A stretch of 64,000 nt of DNA from Clostridia bacterium (GTDB lineage Bacteria; Bacillota; Clostridia; Oscillospirales; Acutalibacteraceae): assembly GCA_017465505.1 (NCBI GenBank), contig JAFTWB010000007.1, positions 17,540-81,539 on the forward strand, read 5' to 3'. Below are positions 34,147-42,519 of the stretch, one piece after another. Under the pieces are notes generated by a model, which did no database searches, was not told the origin of the DNA, and saw only the letters and a list, made by a program, of their open reading frames with translations. Made by a program: the position numbers and the translations under genes. Position 1 is the stretch's first letter. Each line of letters opens with the position of its first letter.

Positions 34147-35175
34147 ATGGATACACTTTTACTTAAAACAAGGGACGAGGATATTGAGCTTGCCGCCTCT
34201 TTTATAAAGGAAGGCGGTGTGGTGGGTATGCCTACGGAAACTGTCTACGGCCTTGCGGCAAACGCCCTTGACGAAAGGGCAGTGGCAAGGATTTTTGAGG
34301 CAAAGGGCAGACCCTCTGATAATCCTCTGATTGTACATATAGGAGAATTTGAGGACATTGAAAAGTTTAATCTTGTGAGAGAAATTCCTATTGAGGCAAA
34401 GGCTCTTGCCACTTTCTTCTGGCCCGGCCCTCTTACAATTATTATGCCAAAAAGCGAAATTGTCCCCTCAATAACCACAGGCGGACTTGACACTGTTGCC
34501 ATAAGACTTCCTGAAAATAAGGACGCAAGGCGACTTATTAAGGCGTCGGGCTGTCCTCTGGCGGCTCCCTCGGCTAATCTTTCGGGCAGTCCCAGTCCCA
34601 CAACGGCTATGCACGTTTTTAATGATATGCAGGGAAAAATCCCTGCCATTATTGACGGTGGCGAGTGCACTGTGGGCTTGGAAAGCACCGTTGTAAGCGT
34701 TAAGGACGGGGTAGTTACCCTGCTTCGACCAGGTGGGGTTACTGTGGAGGATTTGCAGAGCGTCTGCGAAAAGGTTGTGGTTTGCGACGCAGTGCTCAAT
34801 AAGCTTAAGGAAGGCGAAACCGCCTTAAGCCCCGGTATGAAATACAAGCATTATTCTCCCAATGCAAGGGTTTGTCTTGTTAAAGGAGAGGATAAGGCTT
34901 TTATTGATTTTGTCAACAGTCAGGACGAAAAAGAAACTGTGGCACTTTGTTACTCTGAGGATGAGAAGTTTATCAATATTCCCACAATCGTTATGGGCGA
35001 AAAGGAGGATTTGGCCGCTCAGGCACACAACCTTTTTGCCGATTTGCGTCTTATTGACGAGATTGAGGGTGTAAAGGTGGCTTACGTCAGATGTCCCGAG
35101 GCAAATGGTCTTGGAATGGCAGTTTTAAACCGCCTTATCCGTGCCGCAGGCTTTGAGGTGATAAGTCTTGAGTGA
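34147..35175 (+). CDS. sua5: L-threonylcarbamoyladenylate synthase (Sua5/YwlC type)
   Basis: The 342-residue protein has the YrdC domain (GGVVGMPTETVYGLAANAL; PSDNPLIVHI; LAAPSANLSGSPSPT), plus the C-terminal Sua5 domain after LSPGMKYKHYSP. It makes the TC-AMP precursor of the t6A37 tRNA modification. It starts one base after the prfA stop and overlaps coaE. Confidence 0.95.
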   Translation: MDTLLLKTRDEDIELAASFIKEGGVVGMPTETVYGLAANALDERAVARIFEAKGRPSDNPLIVHIGEFEDIEKFNLVREIPIEAKALATFFWPGPLTIIMPKSEIVPSITTGGLDTVAIRLPENKDARRLIKASGCPLAAPSANLSGSPSPTTAMHVFNDMQGKIPAIIDGGECTVGLESTVVSVKDGVVTLLRPGGVTVEDLQSVCEKVVVCDAVLNKLKEGETALSPGMKYKHYSPNARVCLVKGEDKAFIDFVNSQDEKETVALCYSEDEKFINIPTIVMGEKEDLAAQAHNLFADLRLIDEIEGVKVAYVRCPEANGLGMAVLNRLIRAAGFEVISLE

Positions 35176-35773
35176 TAAATTTTTGGTTATAGGTCTTACA
35201 GGGCAGTCGGGTGCAGGCAAAAGCACCGTGGCACAGGTTTTTTCATCTCAGGGTGTGCCTTGGGTGGACGCTGATAAATTAGCTCACCTTGCCCTTAAAA
35301 CGGAAAAATGCAAGGAAAATTTAAGTGCTGCTTTTGGCAAAGAGATTCTCGACGAAAATGGCGAGGTGGTGAGAAAAGCCCTTGCCAAAGCGGCTTTCTC
35401 TTCAAAAGAAAACACCTTGCTTCTTAATAAATGTACCCATCCCGTAATCAAAGAGCTTGCTCTGAGTGAGTTTGCAAGGCTTGAAGAGGCTGGTGAAAAG
35501 GCGGTGCTTTTTGACGCACCCACCCTTTTTGAAAGCGGACTTGACTCTGTCTGCCACTTTGTGATAAGCGTAATCGCAAAGAAGGATTTGCGGGCAGGAC
35601 GGATTATGGCAAGGGACAATTTAACAGAGCAGGAAGCTATGCAAAGGCTCAACGCCCAGCACCCTGACAGCTTTTACACAGAAAAGTCGCGGTATGTAAT
35701 TGAAAACAACTCCACGGCAGAGGAGCTTGAAAGTAAAGCTTCATCTCTTTTTAAGGAGATTTTCAATGGCTAA
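35168..35773 (+). CDS. coaE: Dephospho-CoA kinase
   Basis: The 201-residue P-loop kinase has GLTGQSGAGKST and VDADKLAHLAL, and HPDSFYTEKSRYVIENN near the C terminus. It catalyses the last step of CoA synthesis. A TTG start is used, with GAGGTG 7 nt upstream, overlapping sua5 by 8 nt. Confidence 0.93.
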   Translation: MSDKFLVIGLTGQSGAGKSTVAQVFSSQGVPWVDADKLAHLALKTEKCKENLSAAFGKEILDENGEVVRKALAKAAFSSKENTLLLNKCTHPVIKELALSEFARLEEAGEKAVLFDAPTLFESGLDSVCHFVISVIAKKDLRAGRIMARDNLTEQEAMQRLNAQHPDSFYTEKSRYVIENNSTAEELESKASSLFKEIFNG

Positions 35774-36374
35774 GAGAAGAAAAAAGAAAAAGTCGGGCTG
35801 TATGTCTTTTGCTGTCGTAACTCTTGTGGCGGTGCTTTTGGTGGCGGTGTTTATTTATTCGGGTATGTTCTCGAAAATCCGCCTGAGTATTGAACACAGG
35901 CTTTACCCTCTTAAGTACGAGCAGGAGATTATCAAGGCAGGGGAGAACTACGGCCTTGAGCCCGAGCTTATTGCGGCGGTGATTTACAGCGAGAGCCGCT
36001 TTCAGGAAGACGCAACTTCCTCGGTGGGTGCTATGGGCCTTATGCAGATTATGCCCGAAACCTTTCAGTGGCTTTGTGAAAAGAGAGGGGAAAGCTACCC
36101 CCAAGAAGCTCTTTACGACCCCTTTATAAGCATTGATTACGGCTCATTCTGCTTAAGCTGGCTTTATGAGCATTTCGGCGATATTTATACCGCCTGTGCC
36201 GCCTATAACGCAGGAATCGGCACGGTGGAAGGCTGGCTTGAGAATGAAGAGTATTCATCTGACGGCGTCACCCTTTACGAAATCCCTTACGGCGAAACGG
36301 AAAATTACGTGGAGAAAATCAAGGGTGCGGTGAATAAGTATAATGAGCTTTATTTTGACAATAATCAATATTGA
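35766..36374 (+). CDS. Membrane-anchored lytic transglycosylase (SLT domain)
   Basis: The 202-residue protein has a basic N terminus (KRRKKKKSG), one membrane helix (about 14-34) and an SLT domain. Catalytic Glu76 lies in IYSESRFQ, with GAMGLMQIMPET and AAYNAGIGTVEGW. It cleaves glycan strands between MurNAc and GlcNAc outside the membrane. AAGGAG precedes the ATG, and the gene overlaps coaE by 8 nt. Confidence 0.92.
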   Translation: MAKRRKKKKSGCMSFAVVTLVAVLLVAVFIYSGMFSKIRLSIEHRLYPLKYEQEIIKAGENYGLEPELIAAVIYSESRFQEDATSSVGAMGLMQIMPETFQWLCEKRGESYPQEALYDPFISIDYGSFCLSWLYEHFGDIYTACAAYNAGIGTVEGWLENEEYSSDGVTLYEIPYGETENYVEKIKGAVNKYNELYFDNNQY

Positions 36375-36434
36375 AAAAGAGCTTTTACTGTGATAAAATA
36401 AAAATGTATATAAATCTGAACGGAGGTAAAAATT

Positions 36435-37838
36435 ATGTGCGATAAAGAAACATCCAAAACAAAAGAATTAAAGGAAAAATTGCTTATGAGCCCCAAGTGC
36501 GGCATTAAAAAGCTTACTGCCGAGGAAATCGCAAAGGCTGACGCCTGGTGCGAGGACTATAAGGTATTTCTTGATAACTCCAAAACAGAAAGGGACGCTG
36601 TGGAGTATTCTATCTCTCTTTTAGAGAAAAACGGCTTTACAGAGTATGAGTGCGGCAAGAAATATAACGCAGGTGATAAGATTTACCTCAATAACAGAGG
36701 CAAGGCTCTTATTGCCGCAGTTATTGGTAAAAAAGGCGTTAAGGAAGGCACAAGACTTGCCATTGCTCACATCGACTCTCCCAGAATCGACCTTAAGCCC
36801 AACCCTCTCTACGAGGCAAACGACCTTGCTCTTTTCAAGACCCACTACTACGGCGGTATCAGAAAGTATCAGTGGCTTGCTATGCCTCTGGCTCTTCACG
36901 GCGTGGTTTCTCTGGTTGACGGCACAAACGTAAAGGTAAACTTCGGCGAGGACGAAAGCGACCCCGTGCTTTGCATTTCAGACCTTCTGCCTCACCTTGC
37001 TTACGAGCAGGTTACAAAGCCCCTTAACAAAGCTTTTGACGGCGAAGACCTCAATGTTCTTGTAGGAAGCCGTCCATACAGCAGTGAAGACGAAGGCGAG
37101 CTTGTTAAGCTTAACGTTATGAACATCTTAAATCAGAAGTACGGTATTAAAGAGGAGGATTTCCTCTCTGCCGAGCTTTGCCTTGTTCCTACCTATAAGA
37201 CCAAGGACGTTGGCTTTGACAGAAGCCTGCTTGGCGGTTACGGCCACGACGATAAATGTTGTGCTTATCCTGCAATTATGGCTGCTATTGATGTAACCGA
37301 GCCCGAGTATACTGCCATTACAGTGCTTTGTGACAAGGAAGAAACAGGCAGCGACGGCAACACAGGTATGCAGAGCGACTTCTTAAGATACTTTATCAAC
37401 GACCTTGCAAAAGCTGAAGGCGTTGAGGGTTATCACGCAATCAGCAAGAGCAAGTGCCTCTCTGCTGACGTAAACGCAGCTTACGACCCCACCTATGCAA
37501 GTGCTTTTGAGGGCAGAAACTCCAGCTACCTTAACAGAGGCGTTGTTATCTCCAAGTACACAGGCCACGGCGGCAAGGGCGGTACCAGCGACGCTTCTGC
37601 CGAGTATATGGGCGAAGTAAGAAGAATGCTTGAGAAAAACGGCATTATCTGGCAGGTTGGCGAGCTTGGCAGAGTAGACCTTGGCGGCGGCGGTACTATT
37701 GCAAAGTATATTGCAAATATGAACGTTGACACAGTAGACCTTGGTGTGCCTGTGCTTTCTATGCACGCTCCCTTTGAGATTATCTCAAAAATTGACATTT
37801 ATATGGCTTATCGTGCATTTTTCTCATTTTTTGAGTAA
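36435..37838 (+). CDS. M18 family aminopeptidase
   Basis: The 467-residue protein has the M18 metal-site sequences LAIAHIDSPRIDLKPNPL, GYGHDDKCCAY, LCDKEETGSDGNTGM and VLSMHAPFEII. It is a cytosolic zinc aminopeptidase, probably a dodecamer. It stands alone with GGAGG and a weak promoter (TTTACT-17-TATATA) upstream. Confidence 0.95.
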   Translation: MCDKETSKTKELKEKLLMSPKCGIKKLTAEEIAKADAWCEDYKVFLDNSKTERDAVEYSISLLEKNGFTEYECGKKYNAGDKIYLNNRGKALIAAVIGKKGVKEGTRLAIAHIDSPRIDLKPNPLYEANDLALFKTHYYGGIRKYQWLAMPLALHGVVSLVDGTNVKVNFGEDESDPVLCISDLLPHLAYEQVTKPLNKAFDGEDLNVLVGSRPYSSEDEGELVKLNVMNILNQKYGIKEEDFLSAELCLVPTYKTKDVGFDRSLLGGYGHDDKCCAYPAIMAAIDVTEPEYTAITVLCDKEETGSDGNTGMQSDFLRYFINDLAKAEGVEGYHAISKSKCLSADVNAAYDPTYASAFEGRNSSYLNRGVVISKYTGHGGKGGTSDASAEYMGEVRRMLEKNGIIWQVGELGRVDLGGGGTIAKYIANMNVDTVDLGVPVLSMHAPFEIISKIDIYMAYRAFFSFFE

Positions 37839-37867
37839 TTATTTATAAGATTTATGCATATTAACAC

Positions 37868-37896
37868 TTGCATTTTCAAAATGAATGTGTTATTAT
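37868..37896 (+). promoter_or_regulatory. Promoter of tRNA-Arg
   Basis: TTGCAT, a 17-nt spacer and TATTAT, 26 nt before the mature tRNA. Confidence 0.75.
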
Positions 37897-37922
37897 AATT
37901 AGCGGTCGATAAAACCGCTTAT

Positions 37923-37999
37923 GCGCTGCTAGCTCAGTTGGATAGAGTAACTGGCTACGAACCAGTAGGTCGAGGGTTCGAGTCCCCCGCAGCGCGCCA
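37923..37999 (+). tRNA. tRNA-Arg (anticodon ACG)
   Basis: The acceptor stem is GCGCTGC/GCAGCGC with discriminator G and an encoded CCA. The anticodon stem is ACTGG/CCAGT around CTACGAA, giving anticodon ACG. The T loop is GTTCGAG. A34 is presumably deaminated to inosine. Confidence 0.97.
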
Positions 38000-38036
38000 A
38001 AGAAAAGCACTTGCGAAAGCAAGTGCTTTTTCTTTG
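38000..38036 (+). terminator. Terminator of tRNA-Arg with an extended stem
   Basis: AAGCACTTGC/GCAAGTGCTT with a GAAA loop is followed by TTTTT. The descending arm continues with CTTTGGCGCG, which is complementary to the tRNA 3' end CGCGCCAAAG, so the full stem is over 20 bp and includes the CCA. Confidence 0.85.
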
Positions 38037-38850
38037 GCGCGAATGATGTTTGCCCAAGGCAAAAGATGTTAGCTACGCTAATGATGTTCACTTTGTTAAT
38101 GATGTCGCTTCGCTGATGTTTAATTGGCAAACATCGCCTCATTACGGCAAAGGCGTAACATCATTATGCAAAGCATAACATCATATCGCCTGAGGCGATA
38201 TATCATTAAAAAGCTTAGGATAAACAGAAATTTTACTTTGAAGTAGATTCTGGGTTATAAAATGCTTTTAATCTTGCTATTTATAACCCACTTGGAGTAA
38301 GAATGTGCTTGTTGAGCGGAAGGTGTTAGCCTGAGTGCAAGGCGAAATTTTTCTTTGGCGCGAATGATGTTTGCCAGAAGCAAAAGATGTTAGCTACGCT
38401 AATGATGTTCACTTCGTTAATGATGTCGCTTCGCTGATGTTTAATTGGCAAACATCGCCTCATTACGGCAAAGACGTAACATCATTATGCAAAGCATAAC
38501 ATCATTTCGCCAGAGGCGATATATCATAAAAAGTTTAGGATAAACAGAAATTTTGCTTTAAAGTAGATTCTGGGTTATAAAATGCTTTTAATCTTGCTAT
38601 TTATAACCCATTTGGAGTAAGAGTGTGCTTGTTGAGCGGAAGGTGTTAGCCTGAGTGTAAGGCGAGCTTTTTCTTTGGCGCGAATGATGTTTGCCAGAAG
38701 CAAAAGATGTTAGCTACGCTAATGATGTACACTTTGTTAATGATGTCGCTTCGCTGATGTTTAATTGGCAAACATCGCCTCATTACGGCAAGGACGTAAC
38801 ATCATTATGCAAAGCATAACATCATATCGCCAGAGGCGATATATCATTGA
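38031..38850. repeat. Tandem repeat, ~321-bp unit, 2.5 copies, built from family B arrays
   Basis: Units begin at 38031, 38352 and 38672, each with TCTTTGGCGCG (complement of the tRNA-Arg 3' end). Within a unit, hairpins joined by AATGATGT are mirrored by hairpins joined by ACATCAT. A stem TGGGTTATAAA/TTTATAACCCA and a conserved ~60-nt tail follow. Units 1 and 2 differ at only a few positions; the third stops after the hairpin part. No ORF is maintained. Confidence 0.9.
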
Positions 38851-38897
38851 AAAACATTCTGCTTTATGGTATAATTACTTGATATGGAGGCAGACGT

Positions 38898-39251
38898 ATG
38901 AAAGAAAATAAACTTGCCGAGCTTTCAATGGAGTTTTCGGTTGACATTATAAATCTTGTTAAGCTTTTAAAAGCTAATCACGAATCCGTTGTTTCCAATC
39001 AGATAGGAAGAAGCGGCACTTCTATTGGTGCAAATATTTACGAGGCTAAATATGCTCAGGGTAAAAAGGATTTTATCTCAAAGCTTGAAATTGCATTAAA
39101 GGAAGCCAGCGAAACAGGCTATTGGCTAGAGGTGTTGTATAAAACCCATTACATAGATGAAGGAATGTTCAAATCTCTTTCTTCAAAGTGTACTTCTTTG
39201 CGTGTTATGCTGGTGGCTTCCTGCAAAACCGCAAAAGAAAATTTAAAGTAG
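38898..39251 (+). CDS. Four-helix-bundle protein (S23/Avd-like family)
   Basis: The 117-residue protein has the family pattern: VVSNQIGRSGTSIGANIYEA, then KKDFISKLEIALKEASETGYWLEVL. Relatives are found in 23S rRNA intervening sequences and, as Avd, beside reverse transcriptases of diversity-generating retroelements. No reverse transcriptase is present here. It directly follows the tandem repeat, with GGAGG before the ATG. Confidence 0.9.
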   Translation: MKENKLAELSMEFSVDIINLVKLLKANHESVVSNQIGRSGTSIGANIYEAKYAQGKKDFISKLEIALKEASETGYWLEVLYKTHYIDEGMFKSLSSKCTSLRVMLVASCKTAKENLK

Positions 39252-39266
39252 TATAAGGTGAGCCTT

Positions 39267-40061
39267 ATGAAAATTATCGACTTTCACAATCATATATATC
39301 CCGAGAAGATTGCTCGCAAGGCAACAGACGCCGTGGGTGCTTTCTACGATTTTCAGGTGATGGAGCGTACAGGTACGGTGGACGAGCTTTTAAGCTCTCA
39401 CAAGGAAGCAGGCATTGACACCTGCGTTGTTCACGCCGTGGCGACAACTCCTCATCAGGTAGAGGTTGTCAACGATTATGTGGCTAAAGTTGCTTTTGAA
39501 AACAAAGGCAGTATCTATGCCTTCGGCTCTCTCCATCAGGACTACGAAAACAAGGTGGACGAGGTTAAAAGGTGCATTAGTATGGGCCTTAAAGGTATTA
39601 AGCTTCATCCCGACACCCAGCAGTTTAATGTGGATGACGAGAGGCTTTTTGAAGCTTACGATTATATGCAGGGCAAAGTACCCCTTTTGCTCCACGCAGG
39701 GGATTATCGCTACGACTTTTCACACCCAAGACGTATTCAGCGGATTTGCAGGATGTTTCCAAATCTCCTTGTAATCGGTGCTCATTTCGGCGGCTGGTCG
39801 GTTTATGATGAGGGTGTGAAGTATCTTCTGAAGGAAGAAAACTGTATGGTGGACACTTCCTCAACATCAGGCTTTACAACCCCTGAAAAGTTTGCAGAGC
39901 TTATCCATACCTTTGGTGAGGACAGGCTTCTTTTCGGCACAGACTTTCCTATGTGGGATACAAAAAGAGAGCTTGAGAGATTTATGGCAGTAAAGCTCAG
40001 CGACACCCAGAGGGAGAAAATCCTCTACACAAACGCCGCTGAGATTCTTAAAATTAAATAA
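39267..40061 (+). CDS. TIM-barrel amidohydrolase (Amidohydro_2-like)
   Basis: The 264-residue protein has IIDFHNHIYP (metal ligands), GIKLHPD, LLLHAGDYRYDFSHP, VIGAHFGGW and LLFGTDFPMWD. This is the pattern of the amidohydrolase-2/ACMSD group of hydrolases and decarboxylases; the substrate is unknown. I prefer the ATG at 39267 over the GTG nine bases upstream, because AAGGTG is then 6-7 nt away. Confidence 0.88.
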   Translation: MKIIDFHNHIYPEKIARKATDAVGAFYDFQVMERTGTVDELLSSHKEAGIDTCVVHAVATTPHQVEVVNDYVAKVAFENKGSIYAFGSLHQDYENKVDEVKRCISMGLKGIKLHPDTQQFNVDDERLFEAYDYMQGKVPLLLHAGDYRYDFSHPRRIQRICRMFPNLLVIGAHFGGWSVYDEGVKYLLKEENCMVDTSSTSGFTTPEKFAELIHTFGEDRLLFGTDFPMWDTKRELERFMAVKLSDTQREKILYTNAAEILKIK

Positions 40062-40122
40062 AGGCTTGCTTTAAGGGGCTTGCTGTAGTATAATTTTTTA
40101 TATATTTTTTGAGGTGATTTTT

Positions 40123-40536
40123 ATGAAAAGGATTTTTGCACTTCTTCTTGTTGCTGTTATGATGGTTTCTCTCTGCACTCTTTGCGGTTGCAGTGGTAAA
40201 AAGTCTTCTCAGCCCGAGAACATCTATGAGGATTTTGAGAAGTTCGACTCTTACGTTCCTGCCGGCTCTGAAATTGTGGGTATCTGGCAGATGACTGCTC
40301 CCGAAACAAACATTGAGTGGCAGTTCTTTGGTAACACAACCCTTCACAAAACCAAAACTGTGGGCGAGGTAAGCTCTACATCTGTCTGCACCTATAACTA
40401 CGACGGCGAGGGTAACCTCAAGGTTTATGTTTTTACAGAAGAGGCCGAGGAGCAGTACACAGTAAAGTTTGAAGACGAAAAGCTTATTGTTGCCGATATG
40501 GACGGCAAGGCTATGTACTTTGAGAGAATTAAATAA
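40123..40536 (+). CDS. Small secreted lipoprotein, function unknown
   Basis: The 137-residue protein has a signal peptide with a lipobox-like TLCGC at about 20-24. The mature part has a beta-rich pattern (IVGIWQMTAPETNIEWQFFG, YTVKFEDEKLIV) resembling small lipocalin/DUF-type lipoproteins of Clostridia. GAGGTG precedes the ATG. Confidence 0.8.
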   Translation: MKRIFALLLVAVMMVSLCTLCGCSGKKSSQPENIYEDFEKFDSYVPAGSEIVGIWQMTAPETNIEWQFFGNTTLHKTKTVGEVSSTSVCTYNYDGEGNLKVYVFTEEAEEQYTVKFEDEKLIVADMDGKAMYFERIK

Positions 40537-40554
40537 TCAGTAAAAGCTAAAGCT

Positions 40555-40587
40555 AAAGCCACGGGTTTTGTGACCCGTGGCTTTTTT
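40555..40587 (+). terminator. Terminator of the lipoprotein gene
   Basis: AAAGCCACGGGT/ACCCGTGGCTTT stem, 6-nt loop, then TTT. A family A repeat follows immediately. Confidence 0.92.
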
Positions 40588-40666
40588 CGGGTCAGCCACC
40601 CGAGGGCTATTCCGCCTTTTGAAAGGTTTGATATATATGGAACGTCATATTAACGGCGGGGTTAAG
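40588..40666 (-). repeat. Family A repeat, reverse orientation
   Basis: Reading the reverse strand: CCCCGCCGTTAAT, inner AAACCTTT region, AAGGCGGAATAGCCC, then CGGGT-GGCTG-ACCCG. The loop has one change (GGCTG) but the stem is intact. Confidence 0.75.
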
Positions 40667-40993
40667 ACTATATATGTTCGTTACCCGAGGACGGAAAATG
40701 CAAAGGAGTTTCAACAAATGATAAAAAGCTGAATTTCTTAAAACTTTCTATTCTATACTTTACTATACATTTTATTTCTTCCTGACTTACTCGGAGTTGT
40801 AAATAAAAAGTAAGCTTGCCTCAAAGCAGTGCACCAATGTGCCCATAACTTTTTGGCTGAAAATAAACCATAAAACTTAAAAGCTTTGTCTTCACATTTT
40901 CCGTCCGTATATCATACGGCACAAAGCCTTCGCTTTTCTTGCCGCAATAGTATTATGGTTTCTTTAAGCTTATATATTTATGGAAATTTACGG
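40667..40993. other. AT-rich gene-free stretch without a recognised feature
   Basis: I see only very short ORFs, no tRNA-like fold and no riboswitch core. A GTGCACCAATGTGCCC inverted repeat near 40832 is the only local structure. Confidence 0.5.
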
Positions 40994-41027
40994 AAAAACC
41001 GCTCAGGTGTTTTGCACTTGAGCGGTT
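40994..41027 (-). terminator. Terminator of the XRE regulator at 41032
   Basis: AACCGCTCAAGTG pairs with CACCTGAGCGGTT (one mismatch near the loop), followed by TTTCC on the reverse strand. Confidence 0.85.
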
Positions 41028-41031
41028 GCTT

Positions 41032-41349
41032 TTATTTTGTTAGTCGGTTAATTAAGTTTTCGATAATTTTCATATCTTCGTCTGAAAGGTCGGCAAACTT
41101 TTGGCTGATACCCTTGAGCTGATCATAGGACTTTGTACCCATTAGCAGATAGTCTGAGGTTACGCCGAGAATTTTGCAGAGGTTGCAAAGATTTTCGGGA
41201 CGGATTGCCTTTTTGCCCAGTTCAATGCAGGACAAAGACTGGACGCTGATATTCATTTTTTCGGCAACCTGCTCCTGAGTCAACCCTAAAGCTTTTCTTT
41301 GCTTCTGGATTCGTTTGCCCATATCAACGGTAAATTCAGAGTTTCCCAT
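41032..41349 (-). CDS. XRE-family regulator
   Basis: Residues 9-68 form a helix-turn-helix domain (MGKRIQKQRKALGLTQEQVAEKMNISVQSLS...). A short C-terminal helix (DLSDEDMKIIENLINRL) may dimerise. It diverges from the gene at 41487, whose promoter contains a 10-bp inverted repeat, so it probably represses that gene and itself. Confidence 0.9.
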   Translation of the reverse strand: MGNSEFTVDMGKRIQKQRKALGLTQEQVAEKMNISVQSLSCIELGKKAIRPENLCNLCKILGVTSDYLLMGTKSYDQLKGISQKFADLSDEDMKIIENLINRLTK

Positions 41350-41406
41350 ATCCGCACCTCATTCCTTAATATTATTATACAAAAAATAAGTGCAAAAATA
41401 ACAAAT

Positions 41407-41440
41407 CATAGTTTAAAATGATTGACAGACTTAAACTATG
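41407..41440. promoter_or_regulatory. Operator around the -35 box of the divergent promoter
   Basis: CATAGTTTAA (41407-41416) and TTAAACTATG (41431-41440) are perfect inverted arms 14 nt apart. The TTGACA of the forward promoter lies in the spacer. Confidence 0.75.
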
Positions 41441-41450
41441 GTGTTATAAT
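41422..41450 (+). promoter_or_regulatory. Consensus sigma-A promoter of the gene at 41487
   Basis: Perfect TTGACA, 17-nt spacer and perfect TATAAT. Confidence 0.85.
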
Positions 41451-41486
41451 TTCCTGGAAATATGTAATTATGAGGGGATGGATTTT

Positions 41487-42194
41487 ATGGCGAAAACCAC
41501 CAACTGTGCCTTTTGCGGCAAGGAGCTTACAAAAGGCTTTTTCAAAGGTGACAGCAAATCAATATTTGTTTCGACTTATACCTTGGATTGTTGCAAGGAT
41601 TGCCTTGAAGCTTATGATGTTTTTGCACAGCAGGAAAGCAAAAGGTTTTCTGTTAAATTGGATAACTATAAAAAGGCAACAAAGTCAAAGCCCGATAAAA
41701 ATACGGTAGCTCAGTTACTTAAAAAATATTACGACGAATACTTTGCTCAGATTAAAAAAGGCGGACTTAAGACAGGAGAGGGTCGCTACGGCTGCTTTGT
41801 ATATGCCGAGGATGGAAGCTTTTCTGTGAGAGAAACTCCTATTTACTCTGTAAGCAGCGACATTACAGCCAAGGATATGATTAAAAGTCTTAAGAAAGCA
41901 GAAAAAACTCAAAGCCTGTTCTTTACAAAAGATGACGTTACAAAGATTGAGTATGCTCAGAACGGAATGGCAGATATGCTGACTATGACGGCAAAGGCGT
42001 TTTCTTATTCCATAAGGCTCAACGACGAAACTGAAATTACATACAAGCCTTGTGTTACAAGAACTGCCGCTGTCGGCAAGGGCTTTGCCTTCGGTTACAA
42101 AAAGAGTGCCGAAAAAGCCCTTATGAAAGAGCTCAACGAGTTCAAAAAAATCACAGGCTGTGACCTTCCTGTTGTTAAGGTCAAGAAAATCTGA
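41487..42194 (+). CDS. Zinc-ribbon-like protein of unknown function
   Basis: The start is MAKTTNC, 9 nt after GAGGGG. The 235-residue protein begins with a four-Cys knuckle (CAFCGKEL ... CCKDC, residues 6-38). The rest is a mixed alpha/beta domain (SLFFTKDDVTKIEY; AFSYSIRLNDETEITYKPC). It is in the divergent XRE-controlled unit, with a small membrane protein following 8 nt later. Confidence 0.75.
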   Translation: MAKTTNCAFCGKELTKGFFKGDSKSIFVSTYTLDCCKDCLEAYDVFAQQESKRFSVKLDNYKKATKSKPDKNTVAQLLKKYYDEYFAQIKKGGLKTGEGRYGCFVYAEDGSFSVRETPIYSVSSDITAKDMIKSLKKAEKTQSLFFTKDDVTKIEYAQNGMADMLTMTAKAFSYSIRLNDETEITYKPCVTRTAAVGKGFAFGYKKSAEKALMKELNEFKKITGCDLPVVKVKKI

Positions 42195-42202
42195 GGTGGC
42201 CT

Positions 42203-42496
42203 ATGGACAAAAGAGAGGCAAGAAACCAGCTTATAAAAGACGGGATTCTGGCTGTTGTTGCTTGGGCTTTGTGCGGTGTGCTTTTTGCAATGCTAACGCC
42301 AATGGGAGGCTACGGCTTTATAATTTCAATTATTTGTGCAGGTATTCCTTTTGGTTGGCGTTGGTTATCAAAGATAATAACCGCTATGTCTTTTTTCGGA
42401 ATTGTTATTAAAATCCTGCTTTCAGTATTTATTGGCTGGATAGCGATTTTTGTTGTTCTTATTAAAGATATAATTATGCTGGCAACGGCAGAGTAA
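42203..42496 (+). CDS. Small membrane protein with three hydrophobic segments
   Basis: The 97-residue protein has hydrophobic stretches at about 14-32, 38-56 and 64-90. The start follows TGAGGTGG. It is in the same unit as the preceding zinc-ribbon-like protein and may work with it; no family was recognised. Confidence 0.75.
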   Translation: MDKREARNQLIKDGILAVVAWALCGVLFAMLTPMGGYGFIISIICAGIPFGWRWLSKIITAMSFFGIVIKILLSVFIGWIAIFVVLIKDIIMLATAE

Positions 42497-42519
42497 ATAC
42501 AAGAAAAGAGGAAATTATA

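Noticed and set aside
37876-38142. Reverse-strand 88-codon ORF containing RGTRTLDLLVRSQLL
   Set aside because: It is the antisense translation of tRNA-Arg, a well-known false gene in annotations.
38031-38850. Possible CRISPR array
   Set aside because: The conserved parts are 7-8 nt linkers and the long units are ~321 bp. There are no 24-37 bp direct repeats with unique spacers and no cas genes.
40667-40993. Riboswitch or small RNA in the gap before the XRE gene
   Set aside because: No known riboswitch core, promoter-terminator pair or stable long fold could be traced by eye.
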